Origin: Lentisphaerae bacterium ADurb.Bin242
Lineage (GTDB): Bacteria > Verrucomicrobiota > Lentisphaeria > Victivallales > UBA1829
NCBI GenBank assembly: GCA_002069785.1
Contig: MWCA01000038.1
Span: forward strand, 1 to 50,333
DNA length: 50,333 bases
Direction of reading: 5' to 3'
The notes under the pieces were generated by a model, which did not search any database, had not been told where the DNA came from, and worked only from the letters and a program-made list of their open reading frames with translations. Positions 16,698-26,247 of the stretch are shown here, piece after piece. The stretch's first letter is position 1. The number at the start of each line of letters is the position of its first letter. The translations under genes were made by a program, and so were the position numbers.

Positions 16698-18242
16698 ATG
16701 AACTCTGTTTCGGAAAAATTTGTCCGGGTAAGTTCGCGGAATCCCCATTATTTTGAACTCAGCGACGGATCGACATATTTGCCGGTCGGTGTGAATATGT
16801 GCTTTCCCCGCTATCTCACCGGGGAAGAAGCCGTATTCGCCGACTATCGGAAAATGATGACGAAGCTCTCCGGGAACGGCGGCAATTACATCCGTCTCTG
16901 GCTGAGCTGTCCGTTTTTCGAGCTGGAACCGGAACGTGCCGGCGTTTTCGACGAGTCCCGGCGCCGTCGGCTGGAACGGCTTCTCGACCTGGCCGGGTCG
17001 CTGGGAATCAAGGTCAAAATCACACTGGAACATTTTCGGATGCTGGCCCCTGCCAACGGGATGGAAAGTTATCCGGGCGCCGCCTGTTTCGTCAAGAAAA
17101 TCCACAACAGGAAGTTTGGCGGTTCAGCGGACACCATGCTGGAATTTTTCACGGGAGAGGCCTCCCACCGGGTTTTCCTTGCCAAACTCGATTATCTGGC
17201 AGGATATTTTCGGGACAACCCGAATGTTTTTTCCTGGGAATTGTGGAATGAAATCAATGCGGTCGGCATGGAAGAACCGTTGTTCAACGCGTGGACCCAG
17301 TGGTCGGTGCGGATGATTTCCGAACTCAAAGAACGGTTCCCGCATCACATGGCCGGGCAGAACATCGGCAGTTTCGACAGTCTTTCCGGAAACCGCATTT
17401 ATGATTGGCTCTGCAAAAAAAGCACCAGCGACTTCATTCAGGCGCACCGGTACATCGATCCGGGCGCGGAACTGGAGGTCTGCCGGGGACCCATGGATCT
17501 GCTGTGCGCGGATGTTGTCCGGGAACTGCGGGAAAGGAATACGGCGGCTCCCGCGCTTCATTCCGAGGCGGGAGCGACCGAATGGCGGCATTCTCGGCCG
17601 TCCCATCTGTACCAACTGGACAAACGGGGAATGCTGCTGCACGATGCCGTCTTCGCTCCGTTTTTTGCGGGCGCGGCCGGATGCGGGCAATTCTGGCACT
17701 GGGACATGTATCTGGAAAAACACGATCTGTGGTGGCATTTCGGCCGTTTCGGAAAAGCGGTCGCGGGGGTCGACCCGGTCCGGGAAGAATATGTTCCCTT
17801 CCGCCGGGAAAGTTCGCATCTGCGAATCTATGGACTGGCGGGAAGAACCCATTTTCTGCTGTGGTGCCGCGACAAATGGAACACATATGAAAACGAGCTG
17901 GACCGGGAAATGGCTCCGGAACGTCTGCACGGCATCGTCCTGAATCTTCGCGATGTGGCCGATGACAGTGTGATAAAAATCGAATATTATCTGCCGTGGG
18001 AGGATGTGTCGGGGGAAGGGATGCTTCCGGACGGCGGGTTCGACTTTCTTCTTCCGGATTTTGAACGGTCGATCGTGCTCAAGTTGAGCCGCCGTCCGGA
18101 AACGAAAACAGGTGCGGCGTCCGGAAGAACCCGGCAGCAGACCATTTCCGGTTCAGCCTTTTCAGCCCGGGACGGAAAAAGGCGGACCGGCGGAAGCGGC
18201 TTTCATGGAATAAAACAGAGGAGAAAATTCAATGCTTTTTGA
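16698..18242 (+). CDS. GH5-like glycoside hydrolase (cellulase-superfamily TIM barrel)
   Basis: 514 residues from the ATG at 16698; the frame is open further upstream, but the LacI promoter lies there and the protein core begins here. The catalytic acid/base is E185 in ELWNEIN and the nucleophile is probably E290 in LHSEAG, both typical of GH5-type barrels. Other barrel landmarks are GNYIRLWLS (62-70) and QFWHWDMY. No signal peptide is seen, so it may act on imported oligosaccharides. The last 50 residues are Gly/Arg/Ser/Thr-rich and do not look folded; the reading frame ends inside a ribosome site and start codon for a second tiny reading frame, so the 3' end may be altered. It is divergent from, and probably controlled by, the LacI regulator at 15519. 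Confidence 0.78.
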   Translation: MNSVSEKFVRVSSRNPHYFELSDGSTYLPVGVNMCFPRYLTGEEAVFADYRKMMTKLSGNGGNYIRLWLSCPFFELEPERAGVFDESRRRRLERLLDLAGSLGIKVKITLEHFRMLAPANGMESYPGAACFVKKIHNRKFGGSADTMLEFFTGEASHRVFLAKLDYLAGYFRDNPNVFSWELWNEINAVGMEEPLFNAWTQWSVRMISELKERFPHHMAGQNIGSFDSLSGNRIYDWLCKKSTSDFIQAHRYIDPGAELEVCRGPMDLLCADVVRELRERNTAAPALHSEAGATEWRHSRPSHLYQLDKRGMLLHDAVFAPFFAGAAGCGQFWHWDMYLEKHDLWWHFGRFGKAVAGVDPVREEYVPFRRESSHLRIYGLAGRTHFLLWCRDKWNTYENELDREMAPERLHGIVLNLRDVADDSVIKIEYYLPWEDVSGEGMLPDGGFDFLLPDFERSIVLKLSRRPETKTGAASGRTRQQTISGSAFSARDGKRRTGGSGFHGIKQRRKFNAF

Positions 18243-18294
18243 AACAAAAAGTTATTCCTGCGGATACAGCGGAACCCCTTCCCGGGAAACATAG
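18232..18294 (+). pseudogene. Possible orphan gene start (20 codons) at a junction
   Basis: GAGGAG lies 8 bases before the ATG at 18232, giving a proper translation start for a frame that reads MLFETKSY and stops after 20 codons inside the end of the opposite-strand gene. The first residues resemble the start of the TIM-barrel protein at 21562 (MFQTKSF). I infer a gene whose body was lost at a rearrangement breakpoint near 18250. The evidence is slight. Confidence 0.25.
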
Positions 18295-19526
18295 CAGGAA
18301 GGAATTTCATAAAACATTTCCAACGGTTTTCCGCGATTGCCGAACGATTCCACGGGATATACCCGAAAACGATACTTGCCGCCCGCTTTCAAAGCATCCG
18401 GCAATTTGTAAAACAACCGCTTCTCCCGATTTTTCTCCAGACGGTAAAAATGGGAAATATAACGGTATTGCCGGAATGTCTTCCCGTCGCCGTCCGAATT
18501 CCGCTCCGAAATTTCCACATCGTAAAATTGCGCAAAATCCCCCTCGCATGTACCGTCGAAAATCAGATAGACATAGCCGTAATCCAGACGCATCAGAATA
18601 TTGGCGTCGGCGGCAAATTGCGGCGCCTGCCGGTGGAGGCGCCGTTCCGGAGCATAAATTGCTTCCTCTGGACGGTATGGCAGTTTTACCCGCCAGAGTT
18701 GTTCCGGAAAGATTTCCCGTTGTTCGGCGACATTGTACCGATGGATTTCGAGGCGGTCGGAAAAAACCTCCATATACAGCATCTGCGTGACCTCGCGGGC
18801 AAAAGGCAGAATGCCGTTGACCGTATTGACCGCTTGTTCTTCCGTGGCGCAGCCGTAGGCGAGCGTGGAAGTCTCGACCGCCGTGAACGCTCCCTGCCAG
18901 ATAGTCCGTTCGTCCTCCAGCGGATAATGTGTATGACCGGAAAACGAAACGGCCTGCGAATATTTTTCCAAGACTTTCAAAAGCTCCGGCGAACCGGCCT
19001 CGCTGTGGCTGCCGGAAACGGTATTTTCGGGCGGAAAATGCGTAATGACGAAGATCGGTTTTTCGTGGTCGCGTTCCACCGCTTTCCGCAAAGCCGCCTC
19101 AAGCGCGGGAAGGGATGCTTCGGAATAGTGCATTCCATCGGACGCGGCGAAGGCGATGAAATCATAGCCGTCGATCACGGCATGCCAGGGATTGACATTT
19201 TCCCGATGAAGTCCCCGGCAAACCTCCGCAAAGCGGACCGCGAAATCCTGCGGAAACGTCCGGTTGCAGTCGTGATTTCCCTCGCAGGCGACATGCCGGG
19301 GCATCTTTTCTCCGAAGCGGTCACGAATCATTTTCCAGTAAAGACGATAGGTCAGCGGATTGCCGTTTTCGGCCAGATCGCCGGCCATGATGAGCGTGTC
19401 GATCTGTTTTTGAGCGAGGATGTCGAGCGCAAGCCCGAGGTTGTATATCCCCCAGTCATGTTCGGAAGGAAGTCCCTGAATATCGCTGACGATCCCGACT
19501 TTCAGGATCGGTTGTGATTGTTTCAT
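18252..19526 (-). CDS. Calcineurin-like metallophosphoesterase
   Basis: About 424 residues from the ATG at 19526. Upstream codons are rejected because they overlap the preceding gene, which ends at 19565, and the conserved fold starts here. Phosphoesterase motifs run in order: SDIQG (D15-x-Q17, where most members have D-x-H), AGDLAENG (48-55, with Glu where GDxxD is usual), GNHD (83-86), ITHFPP and SGHTHYP. The Gln variant is known in some metallophosphoesterase subgroups, so metal binding is probably kept. The C-terminal 120 residues look like a fibronectin/beta-sandwich domain (YGYVYLIFDG; GGKYRFRVYPVESFG). No signal peptide is seen. It is the last gene of the pseudopilin-hydrolase operon starting at 26105; the substrate is unknown. 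Confidence 0.8.
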   Translation of the reverse strand: MKQSQPILKVGIVSDIQGLPSEHDWGIYNLGLALDILAQKQIDTLIMAGDLAENGNPLTYRLYWKMIRDRFGEKMPRHVACEGNHDCNRTFPQDFAVRFAEVCRGLHRENVNPWHAVIDGYDFIAFAASDGMHYSEASLPALEAALRKAVERDHEKPIFVITHFPPENTVSGSHSEAGSPELLKVLEKYSQAVSFSGHTHYPLEDERTIWQGAFTAVETSTLAYGCATEEQAVNTVNGILPFAREVTQMLYMEVFSDRLEIHRYNVAEQREIFPEQLWRVKLPYRPEEAIYAPERRLHRQAPQFAADANILMRLDYGYVYLIFDGTCEGDFAQFYDVEISERNSDGDGKTFRQYRYISHFYRLEKNREKRLFYKLPDALKAGGKYRFRVYPVESFGNRGKPLEMFYEIPSCYVSREGVPLYPQE

Positions 19527-19564
19527 TCCTGTGAATGCCCTTTCCTGAAATCGGCGCATCCGCT

Positions 19565-21562
19565 TCAACGCCCCGAATTCGTTTTGCCGACGGACCTTGC
19601 CGCCGTCCTGGCTGGAGAGCCATCCTTGCGTGAAGTTTCCGTGAAGTCCGATGACAATTCGATTTCCAGAATTGCGGCCTGAAGCGGGGGAATCCGGACG
19701 CGGCATCCCTCCAGTTCCGCCTCGCCCGCCGCGACTCCGGCCCGGCGGATTTCCGAATCCGACTCCAAATCCCCTTCCACGGCTTCCCTGCGATGGTTGA
19801 TGAGAGTCAGCCAGCCATTGCCGGGAGCGTTTTCATTCCAGTAGCGTTCGCATTGCGGATCGGGCAGATCGGCCGCCGGTTTCAAGCCGGAAATATCGCG
19901 GAGTTCCGCGTAGATTTTCCACGCGGGGGAATCTTCGTTCACAAACGGAGTGACCGAGAAGGATTTTTCCAGCGGCATGGAAAGAAAACAGGTTTTTCCC
20001 GCTCCGCAGCGATGTTTCAGCATGGCCGGAGTTCCATCGGAATACCAGGCGGCCGGTTCGGAAACGAATTCATTGAAACGGTTCCGGTATTCAGCGGAAA
20101 TGGCACATTCGAAACCGCCGTCGAAACGCACGAGTTCGTGCGTGTTTTTCATCTTCACTTTTTCCATGTCGGAAATGCCGAAGACCCGGTCCATCTGGAT
20201 GAGACTGACTCCTTCTCCGGACACATACAGCGTGCTTCCCGCATTCACGGCGTCGATCACGGCGCGCCAGGCCGGTACGGAAATCGGCATGGAACCGCGC
20301 CAAGACGGCGCCAGCAGCAATTTGTATAAGCTCAAATCTTCATATCCGGGACGCACGATGCGGGGAGCGATTCCCGCCTGGACGCAAAGGACATAACAGT
20401 TGAAAATTCCGGGCCAGTCGTCCTGCAGATCGCTTGCCAGAATGGCTGCTTCCCGGCGCAGTTCCGGCATCCGTCCGCCGAACTGTTCCACCACCGCGCG
20501 GAACCGGCTCATTTCCAGGGCGACCGGTTTTGCCCGGCCGTCGGTCCGGGTCAGCCCCAGACCGTCGTTTTCCATCTGGACATCCCGGTAGGGCAGTTCG
20601 CCGGCGCATTGGAAATCGCTGGAACACCACCACAGACACCCGGCGATTCCGTTGGCGAAGAGACTGTACAAACGCATCCGCAGAAAAGCGGCGCTCAGGG
20701 ATTCGGAAAGATTGCTGTTTCCGAGAGTTCCGGTTTCTTCACAAAGCACGGGCCGTTGCCCCAGATCGGAAACATAGCGGCTTTCCGCCGTTGCATGGAG
20801 ATTGGCGCGCAGACTGGTCGGGCTTTCCAGAAAACATCCCGGCGTAAACGGCGGATAAGGATGGGTTGTCAGGAGGTCCAGCGCGTCGGCACTGTCGGCA
20901 ATGCCCCACGGATGCCGGGAGGAGGGAATATGGTGCAGTCCGTGCATTCCCGACCCCACGGGAGTATCCGGGTCGTGAAGCCTCAGTTCCGCAGCCAGCG
21001 CATGCATCCAGACCCAGGCCGTTTCGGGGGATTCGCAATGATCGGCGCAGTTCTGTTCGTTCCCATATTCCCATGCCAGGATTTCCGGGCGGCCCGCATA
21101 CCGGCGCGCAAAGGCCCGGCAATACAGCATCTGATATTTCAGCATGAAGGAGTCCGAGAACAGATTTCGTCCGCCTTTCCAGCCCGGATTGAACAAGGTG
21201 CCGCTCATCCAGGCGGTCAGCAGGGCCACGATCAGTTTCAGATTATGCTTTCCGGCGAGTTCCACCACGAGGTCGAACTTTTCAAGCAGGGCCGTATCCA
21301 CCATTTCCGGATTGCGGTCCGGCGTCATGTTCCAGTCGTGACGCATGCCGATGGTTCTGGAGATGTCGCTGCATCCGGGGAGTTCATAGATCGGCTGGAA
21401 ATCGTCCCATAGCGGGAAGACCCGTACCGTGTCCATGCCGAGTTCACGGATCCGGGCGAATTCGCGGTCGATTTCGGCGGCGTCGAATTTGCGCCACATC
21501 TGAACGCCGCTCCGGGAGGGCCAGTAGTTGACCCCGAGAAGAAAGGATTTTGTTTGAAACAT
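19565..21562 (-). CDS. TIM-barrel glycoside hydrolase (GH5/GH42-like clan A)
   Basis: A 665-residue protein without a signal peptide. The first 330 residues form a clan-A type barrel: LLGVNYWPS at 8-16, acid/base E169 in EYGNEQN, DLLTTHPYPPF near 230, and nucleophile E276 in LCEETGTLG. Residues 340-560 include a flavodoxin/GATase-like segment (LYKLLLAPSW; VNAGSTLYVSGEG) as in GH42-like and related enzymes, and a beta-sandwich closes the protein. The tail (EIELSSDFTETSRKDG to the end) looks disordered. The substrate is unknown, but beta-mannoside or beta-galactoside cleavage fits the fold. It starts 15 bases after the stop of the 922-residue secreted protein; its ribosome site is weak (AAGAACAG), which suggests coupling. 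Confidence 0.75.
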   Translation of the reverse strand: MFQTKSFLLGVNYWPSRSGVQMWRKFDAAEIDREFARIRELGMDTVRVFPLWDDFQPIYELPGCSDISRTIGMRHDWNMTPDRNPEMVDTALLEKFDLVVELAGKHNLKLIVALLTAWMSGTLFNPGWKGGRNLFSDSFMLKYQMLYCRAFARRYAGRPEILAWEYGNEQNCADHCESPETAWVWMHALAAELRLHDPDTPVGSGMHGLHHIPSSRHPWGIADSADALDLLTTHPYPPFTPGCFLESPTSLRANLHATAESRYVSDLGQRPVLCEETGTLGNSNLSESLSAAFLRMRLYSLFANGIAGCLWWCSSDFQCAGELPYRDVQMENDGLGLTRTDGRAKPVALEMSRFRAVVEQFGGRMPELRREAAILASDLQDDWPGIFNCYVLCVQAGIAPRIVRPGYEDLSLYKLLLAPSWRGSMPISVPAWRAVIDAVNAGSTLYVSGEGVSLIQMDRVFGISDMEKVKMKNTHELVRFDGGFECAISAEYRNRFNEFVSEPAAWYSDGTPAMLKHRCGAGKTCFLSMPLEKSFSVTPFVNEDSPAWKIYAELRDISGLKPAADLPDPQCERYWNENAPGNGWLTLINHRREAVEGDLESDSEIRRAGVAAGEAELEGCRVRIPPLQAAILEIELSSDFTETSRKDGSPARTAARSVGKTNSGR

Positions 21563-21577
21563 GGGATTCTGTTCTTG

Positions 21578-24346
21578 TTATGGGTGAGTGAATGAAATAG
21601 ATTGTTCAACACTTGCGGTTCCGTCTTTTTCCAAGATGACTTCAGAGTAAAGCGGTTCCACCGTATGAAGCACATTGTTTTTCCAGAAATAAACTCCGGC
21701 GGCTCCGGGGAACCCGAAACGGATTTCACTCTTGCCGGCCGTCAGTTTCACGGAGATGTCATCGGGACACGGGACGGCTCCCTTTGCGGCATACCAGTCG
21801 ATCTTTGCATCCTTCCGCAAATAGACATTGGCTTCCACCGGCCGATCATTCAAAGTCACGCGCGGCACTATTCCCCGGTTTTCCCATACGCTGAATGGAA
21901 TGTTCCGGGTGCGGAACCCGAACCGCATGGTTCTGCCGGTCGGATTCCGGAAAGTGTCGGTTATGATCACTTTGCCGGATTCATCCAGGGCGATGCGTTT
22001 TTCCAGGATCAGCCCGGCCAGCGGATTGTCGTTTCCCACGGCGGATGTTCCCGTCCGTATGGAAGCCGTCAGCGTGATGGAAGGAAGCGGGCCTTCCAGA
22101 GAAACACCGGAAACGGAAAATTCCATCGAGGCGGGCTGCGCCGGATCAAAAAAGAAGGTCTGTCCGAGTGCTCCTTCCGGGAGTCCGGTCACGGTGTGTT
22201 TTCCGACGCTCCATTCTTCGACCCTTCCTCCGGTTTCAGGATTGACGGAAACATAGTTTTCCCCGTGGATCAGCGTTATCATCGGTTTCTTTTTCAGGGT
22301 GCGCCACTGGACCGCCCGGACCCCGTCCTGTCTCGGACGGTAGAACTGATTTTTTTCCGCCATCCGGTCCCGGAGCTGTTTCACCCGGTTTTCCAGGGAT
22401 TCCTGGGTAATCTGCGGATCATCGCATTCCTTCCCGGAAATCCGGATCACCGCGCTTCCTTCCGCCGGAACTTCCACAATGAACCCGTTTTTTATCTTTT
22501 CCCCGGTCAGACCGGCATACCCTTTCTTTCCGATCAGGTCGGCTGCGTATACACCGTCGCCCCGGAAACCGGGAATGGCGATTTTCAGGTATCCCTGTTC
22601 GGAAGAATAATTCAGGAGGGTGAGGATGTATTCTCCGTTTTTTTCGTGCAGATGCGTTTTGACCTGCGATGAAAAATCCGGATATTCCAGAGAGACGAAG
22701 TTGCCTTTGTCATCGAAGAGTTTCATTTCAGAAGAGTTCAACGCGCGGCATTTCAGTTGTCCGCTCATATCCCGTCCGAGATAGATTTTTTCGACCCCGG
22801 CCAGCACGGCCGCCGTATCGTTGACGATGCTCATCCGGCGGCCGTCCATGGCGTCCATGGGATAGAATTGGATTCCCATGGCTCCGAGTGCCAGAGAGGC
22901 GATCATGTTCTGCCGGATTTTCTCCGGAGAATAACGCACGAAAAAGCGCTCTTCCTCTTCCGACGGGTCGATCCACGGCAGGGAACGGGCGTGCTTGAGG
23001 TTTTCCACGGAATATTTCACATAATTGTAGTAGGGAAGTCCAGTACAATAAATCATGAAGCTGAAAAAATCTGTTTTGGCGTCCAGCGCCCTGGCATCCA
23101 CGGCATCCCAACTGTCGGCAACTTCTTTCCACGGTTTCAGTTCCGTGGTGCAGAAGGAGAGCTTCATGCCGGGAAACTGCTTGCGGACACCATCCGCGAT
23201 TTTATTCATGATGATGGTGTTCTGCCGGATTTTGTATTCCTTCCATTTGCGGTTCAAAGGCTTGCCCGGCAGGATCTCCTGCCGGGAGGGAACCTGGGAA
23301 AGTCCGGCAAAACGGGAAAAGTCTTTCCGGCACGCATCGCAGGTTCCGCCGTCGGCGTTCGGCTCGTAATCGATCACGAACGTATCGATTCCGGGAGCCC
23401 ATTTCTTCATTTTTTCAAGCGCCCGTCTCAAATAATCTCCGTAGAAGAGTCCTTCCGGATCGGTCATCAGGTATTGCGGACAGATCGCGGACGGATTGAC
23501 TTTCCCGTCGCGGTCCACAAACAAAGGAACGCCCGGACGGGTTACCTTGTGCTTGACGAAAAAACCGAGATCGTCGCAGTCGCTGTCCTGGAGAATCATG
23601 GTGGAATGAATGCATGCCCAGCTGAAGGCATACAGATTGCATTTTTCATCCAGAAAGGCAATATTCTTTTTCGGGAAACGGTAATATTCCCATGTAAAAT
23701 TGCAGTACGGCTTCCGGGAGATGGCTGTCCAGAACCCGACTTGCTTTTTCAGAATGGAGTCATCTTCATGTCCCGCGCTGGGATAGTAATTCATGCCGAC
23801 CCGGAATTTTTCGAACATGGAGGGAGGCGGCGTTATTTCCGGCAGCACATTCAGAAGGAACTCTTTTTCGAGCACGGTTTTTCCCTGCTGTTCGTAGCCC
23901 CAGCTCACTTTTTCAGACAATCCCGCGGAACCCTTGCGCGCCTGAAGATAAATCTGGAATCCGGCGCGCCACGACGGATATGTGTCGGGGTTCGCCCGGA
24001 GCAGTTCGGCCTTCGGCAGACGGATTTTATAGCGGGAATATTTCCTCCCGTTTCGAGTAAATTCTTCAGAAACATACGGGATGTCTTCCTGTTTTCCGAT
24101 ACGGGTGCAGCAGCGGATCACCTTTACCGGCTCCGGCAGTTCGATGAAGAAACCGGGCGGATCGGCAAACAGCGCATTTCGGTCGCCCCGTATTTTGGGA
24201 ATGATCACATACGGGTGGTTCTCCGTAACCGAATACAGTCCCCGCTGAAAATCCACGGGGAAGATCATTGCTTCGGTAATGCCTCCCGCAAGCAGGAGAC
24301 AGACCGGCCGGAAGAAAAGGGCGGACAGGAACAAAATGCGGATCAT
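21578..24346 (-). CDS. Secreted TIM-barrel protein with CxxC insert, probably glycan-active
   Basis: A 922-residue exported protein; residues 1-20 (MIRILFLSALFFRPVCLLLA) form a signal peptide. Residues 30-170 are beta-rich. Residues 180-560 look like a TIM barrel with a likely catalytic acid in FVIDYEPN (E328), followed at once by a cysteine pair C336/C339 (GGTCDACRKDF), and later IQFYPMDAMDG. Residues 580-650 are a small beta domain, 660-690 a helical linker, and 700-922 a large galactose-mutarotase-like beta-sandwich (VNPETGGRVEEWSV; FRNPTGRTMRFGF). The family is not recognised. The acid followed by C-x2-C recalls DUF4838-like and related barrels and is shared with the protein at 31574. AAGGAGAAAAAGCTC precedes the ATG. 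Confidence 0.68.
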   Translation of the reverse strand: MIRILFLSALFFRPVCLLLAGGITEAMIFPVDFQRGLYSVTENHPYVIIPKIRGDRNALFADPPGFFIELPEPVKVIRCCTRIGKQEDIPYVSEEFTRNGRKYSRYKIRLPKAELLRANPDTYPSWRAGFQIYLQARKGSAGLSEKVSWGYEQQGKTVLEKEFLLNVLPEITPPPSMFEKFRVGMNYYPSAGHEDDSILKKQVGFWTAISRKPYCNFTWEYYRFPKKNIAFLDEKCNLYAFSWACIHSTMILQDSDCDDLGFFVKHKVTRPGVPLFVDRDGKVNPSAICPQYLMTDPEGLFYGDYLRRALEKMKKWAPGIDTFVIDYEPNADGGTCDACRKDFSRFAGLSQVPSRQEILPGKPLNRKWKEYKIRQNTIIMNKIADGVRKQFPGMKLSFCTTELKPWKEVADSWDAVDARALDAKTDFFSFMIYCTGLPYYNYVKYSVENLKHARSLPWIDPSEEEERFFVRYSPEKIRQNMIASLALGAMGIQFYPMDAMDGRRMSIVNDTAAVLAGVEKIYLGRDMSGQLKCRALNSSEMKLFDDKGNFVSLEYPDFSSQVKTHLHEKNGEYILTLLNYSSEQGYLKIAIPGFRGDGVYAADLIGKKGYAGLTGEKIKNGFIVEVPAEGSAVIRISGKECDDPQITQESLENRVKQLRDRMAEKNQFYRPRQDGVRAVQWRTLKKKPMITLIHGENYVSVNPETGGRVEEWSVGKHTVTGLPEGALGQTFFFDPAQPASMEFSVSGVSLEGPLPSITLTASIRTGTSAVGNDNPLAGLILEKRIALDESGKVIITDTFRNPTGRTMRFGFRTRNIPFSVWENRGIVPRVTLNDRPVEANVYLRKDAKIDWYAAKGAVPCPDDISVKLTAGKSEIRFGFPGAAGVYFWKNNVLHTVEPLYSEVILEKDGTASVEQSISFTHP

Positions 24347-24365
24347 GAGCTTTTTCTCCTTGTGT

Positions 24366-25199
24366 TCATCGGATGGTATCTTTCAGTCTGGCATAGATCT
24401 CGTCGGCTTCCACCGCAGCGTTTTTCCCCGGAACCGGAATGAGATAAAAAGAGAAACTTCCCTTCATTCCCTTTTTCATGTCCTGATTCTGATAATACAT
24501 GAACTCCGTGGAAGAATACGCATCCTTTACCGTGGAATAGAGAAGCATTCCGGGGAGCCGCTCCCAGGAAGAAACATCTGCGGCAAGGATCATCAGTCCG
24601 TATTCGACGTCCTTGTCTGAAAAGGTGATGTATGGGAAATGGGGACTCCGCAGAATTCCGAACCATTCGCTTTTCACTGCTTTCCGGAATTGCGTCACGG
24701 AATTTTTCTTGTAACCGGTGACCCGGTATTTTTCCTGCGGCATGTAAAAACTGAGATAAAGCCGTCTCGGACGGAAATCTTCGGTCACCTCAAACTCGTA
24801 GGTGACTTTGACGCCCGGAAAATCGCCCAGCGCGACCGTCCGCTTCAGATTCAGAAATTTCCATTTGGATTCCAAAACCCATGTCAGTTTTCCCTTTTCC
24901 TTGTGCCGGACGGTTTCTTTCACATTTTCCGCAGGGACAGACCGTTCATCTTCCGTTTTTCCGTCCGAGGTCTGGCAGAGGAAGGAGAATCTGGAAAGAA
25001 AAACCTGCTGCTTCATTTGGAGGGAACTGACGATGTAGTTGGATTTCTTCGCACCGAAATTCATGGCAAAACCATCGCGTTCAATCCAGAGATTCTGCGG
25101 AGTTTCATTCAGGAATATGGATTCCCGGGCATAAAGGAAATTGAACGCAGTGAAGAGTCCAAGACCGACGGCATACAAAAATTTCTTCCTGAAAAACAT
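24366..25199 (-). CDS. Secreted beta-rich protein of unknown function
   Basis: A 277-residue protein with a clear signal peptide (MFFRKKFLYAVGLGLFTAFNFLYA, cleavage near residue 24). The mature part is rich in beta-strand patterns and aromatic residues (LWIERDGFAMNFG; KVTYEFEVTEDFRPRRLYLSFYMPQ), like a galactose-mutarotase/GH-associated sandwich. I recognise no family and no catalytic motif. AAGGAGCCCCC precedes the ATG. It lies 72 bases after the pseudopilin gene and 19 bases before the 922-residue secreted protein, so it is probably an accessory or carbohydrate-binding protein of the same locus. Confidence 0.65.
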   Translation of the reverse strand: MFFRKKFLYAVGLGLFTAFNFLYARESIFLNETPQNLWIERDGFAMNFGAKKSNYIVSSLQMKQQVFLSRFSFLCQTSDGKTEDERSVPAENVKETVRHKEKGKLTWVLESKWKFLNLKRTVALGDFPGVKVTYEFEVTEDFRPRRLYLSFYMPQEKYRVTGYKKNSVTQFRKAVKSEWFGILRSPHFPYITFSDKDVEYGLMILAADVSSWERLPGMLLYSTVKDAYSSTEFMYYQNQDMKKGMKGSFSFYLIPVPGKNAAVEADEIYARLKDTIR

Positions 25200-25271
25200 G
25201 GGGGCTCCTTATTGGGTTGGGATCATTGTTTTCTACTTGAACAGCCTGTTCCGAGGAATCAATGTGCCGGT

Positions 25272-26105
25272 TCATTTTTCAAGCCACGGCTGGAATGCCG
25301 GGAAACTGCTCCAGAAGATGGTGTGCACTTTGGGACGAAGCCGTCTGGCGTGTCCGCTGAGAAAGAGAAAATTTGCGCCCTGATTGGAATGTCTCAATCC
25401 CATGACACCGGTCCCGCCCGCGTAAGAGGCAGGATTATAGTTGATGGAGTAGGAGGCGTCCGAAACGATGGCGCCTCCGGTTTTGAACTCGTTCCCGTTG
25501 ACCTGAAAGGAAAAAAAGACATTCCCTCCGAGCTGTGCCGGATTGCCGTCGGCGAGCATGACGAAGCGTTCCGGATATTTGAACTGCCTTCTTACAGGAA
25601 CCTTATAGCCGTTGTTCACCACATCATACTGATTGCCCAGAAATGCGTTGTATCCATAATTGGAAGCATACCACGGATTCCCGGTTCGTCCGCTGAGATA
25701 TGCCACCGTTTTTTCCGCAGGACAGTAAAGAATCTTATAGTTTCCCGCGTACGGATACTTTTGGCCGGCAAGTTCCATCCACCAGGTTCCGGTCCAGCAT
25801 GCCACAATAAAATAATCCTTGTAATCTTCGGCATAAAGATGGTTTGCCAGCCCGAATTGTTTCTGGTTGTTCAGGCAGGCGATCTCCCGGGCTTTCTGCC
25901 GGACACTGTTCAGGGCCGGCAGCAGCATTCCGGCAAGAATAGCGATGATCGCTATTACGATCAGGAGTTCTATCAATGTGAATCCCTTCCCCCCTTTTCT
26001 TCCCGGACAGACGATATGCTGTGTTTCCTGTTGAATGACGGTTTCCCGAAAGGATTTTCTTCCGGAAATCCCCGCCGGTAAAACAGTGACCGTTTTGGAT
26101 AACAT
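25272..26105 (-). CDS. Pseudopilin-like protein with a long leader
   Basis: A 277-residue protein. The prepilin motif [28 protein letters not shown] starts after a 41-residue leader, far longer than the usual 5-10 residues. The leader appears real: AGGAGGGGCCA lies directly before the ATG at 26105 and a consensus promoter lies upstream. It is the only one of the four pseudopilins here with the canonical Gly before the cleavage point. The globular domain ends with [15 protein letters not shown], an H-X10-SG variant of the H-X9-DG signature. It is the first gene of an operon with a secreted beta-protein, two hydrolase-like proteins and a phosphoesterase. Confidence 0.87.
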   Translation of the reverse strand: MLSKTVTVLPAGISGRKSFRETVIQQETQHIVCPGRKGGKGFTLIELLIVIAIIAILAGMLLPALNSVRQKAREIACLNNQKQFGLANHLYAEDYKDYFIVACWTGTWWMELAGQKYPYAGNYKILYCPAEKTVAYLSGRTGNPWYASNYGYNAFLGNQYDVVNNGYKVPVRRQFKYPERFVMLADGNPAQLGGNVFFSFQVNGNEFKTGGAIVSDASYSINYNPASYAGGTGVMGLRHSNQGANFLFLSGHARRLRPKVHTIFWSSFPAFQPWLEK

Positions 26106-26197
26106 TGGCCCCTCCTGCTTTTTCTCATTTGAATTTGTTCCGGCTTGTGCGAGGGATCTGCATGATGCCGGAGTTCAAAACAGTTCCAATGACTTTA

Positions 26198-26226
26198 ATT
26201 ATATCTTGCCGGAAAAGATTTGGCAA
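26198..26226 (-). promoter_or_regulatory. Consensus promoter of the pseudopilin-hydrolase operon
   Basis: Minus strand: -35 TTGCCA (26226-26221), 17-base spacer, -10 TATAAT (26203-26198). Transcription would start near 26191, giving an 85-base leader before the ATG at 26105. Confidence 0.7.
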
Positions 26227-26247
26227 GAGGAGGCGGGAAGTTTTTTG

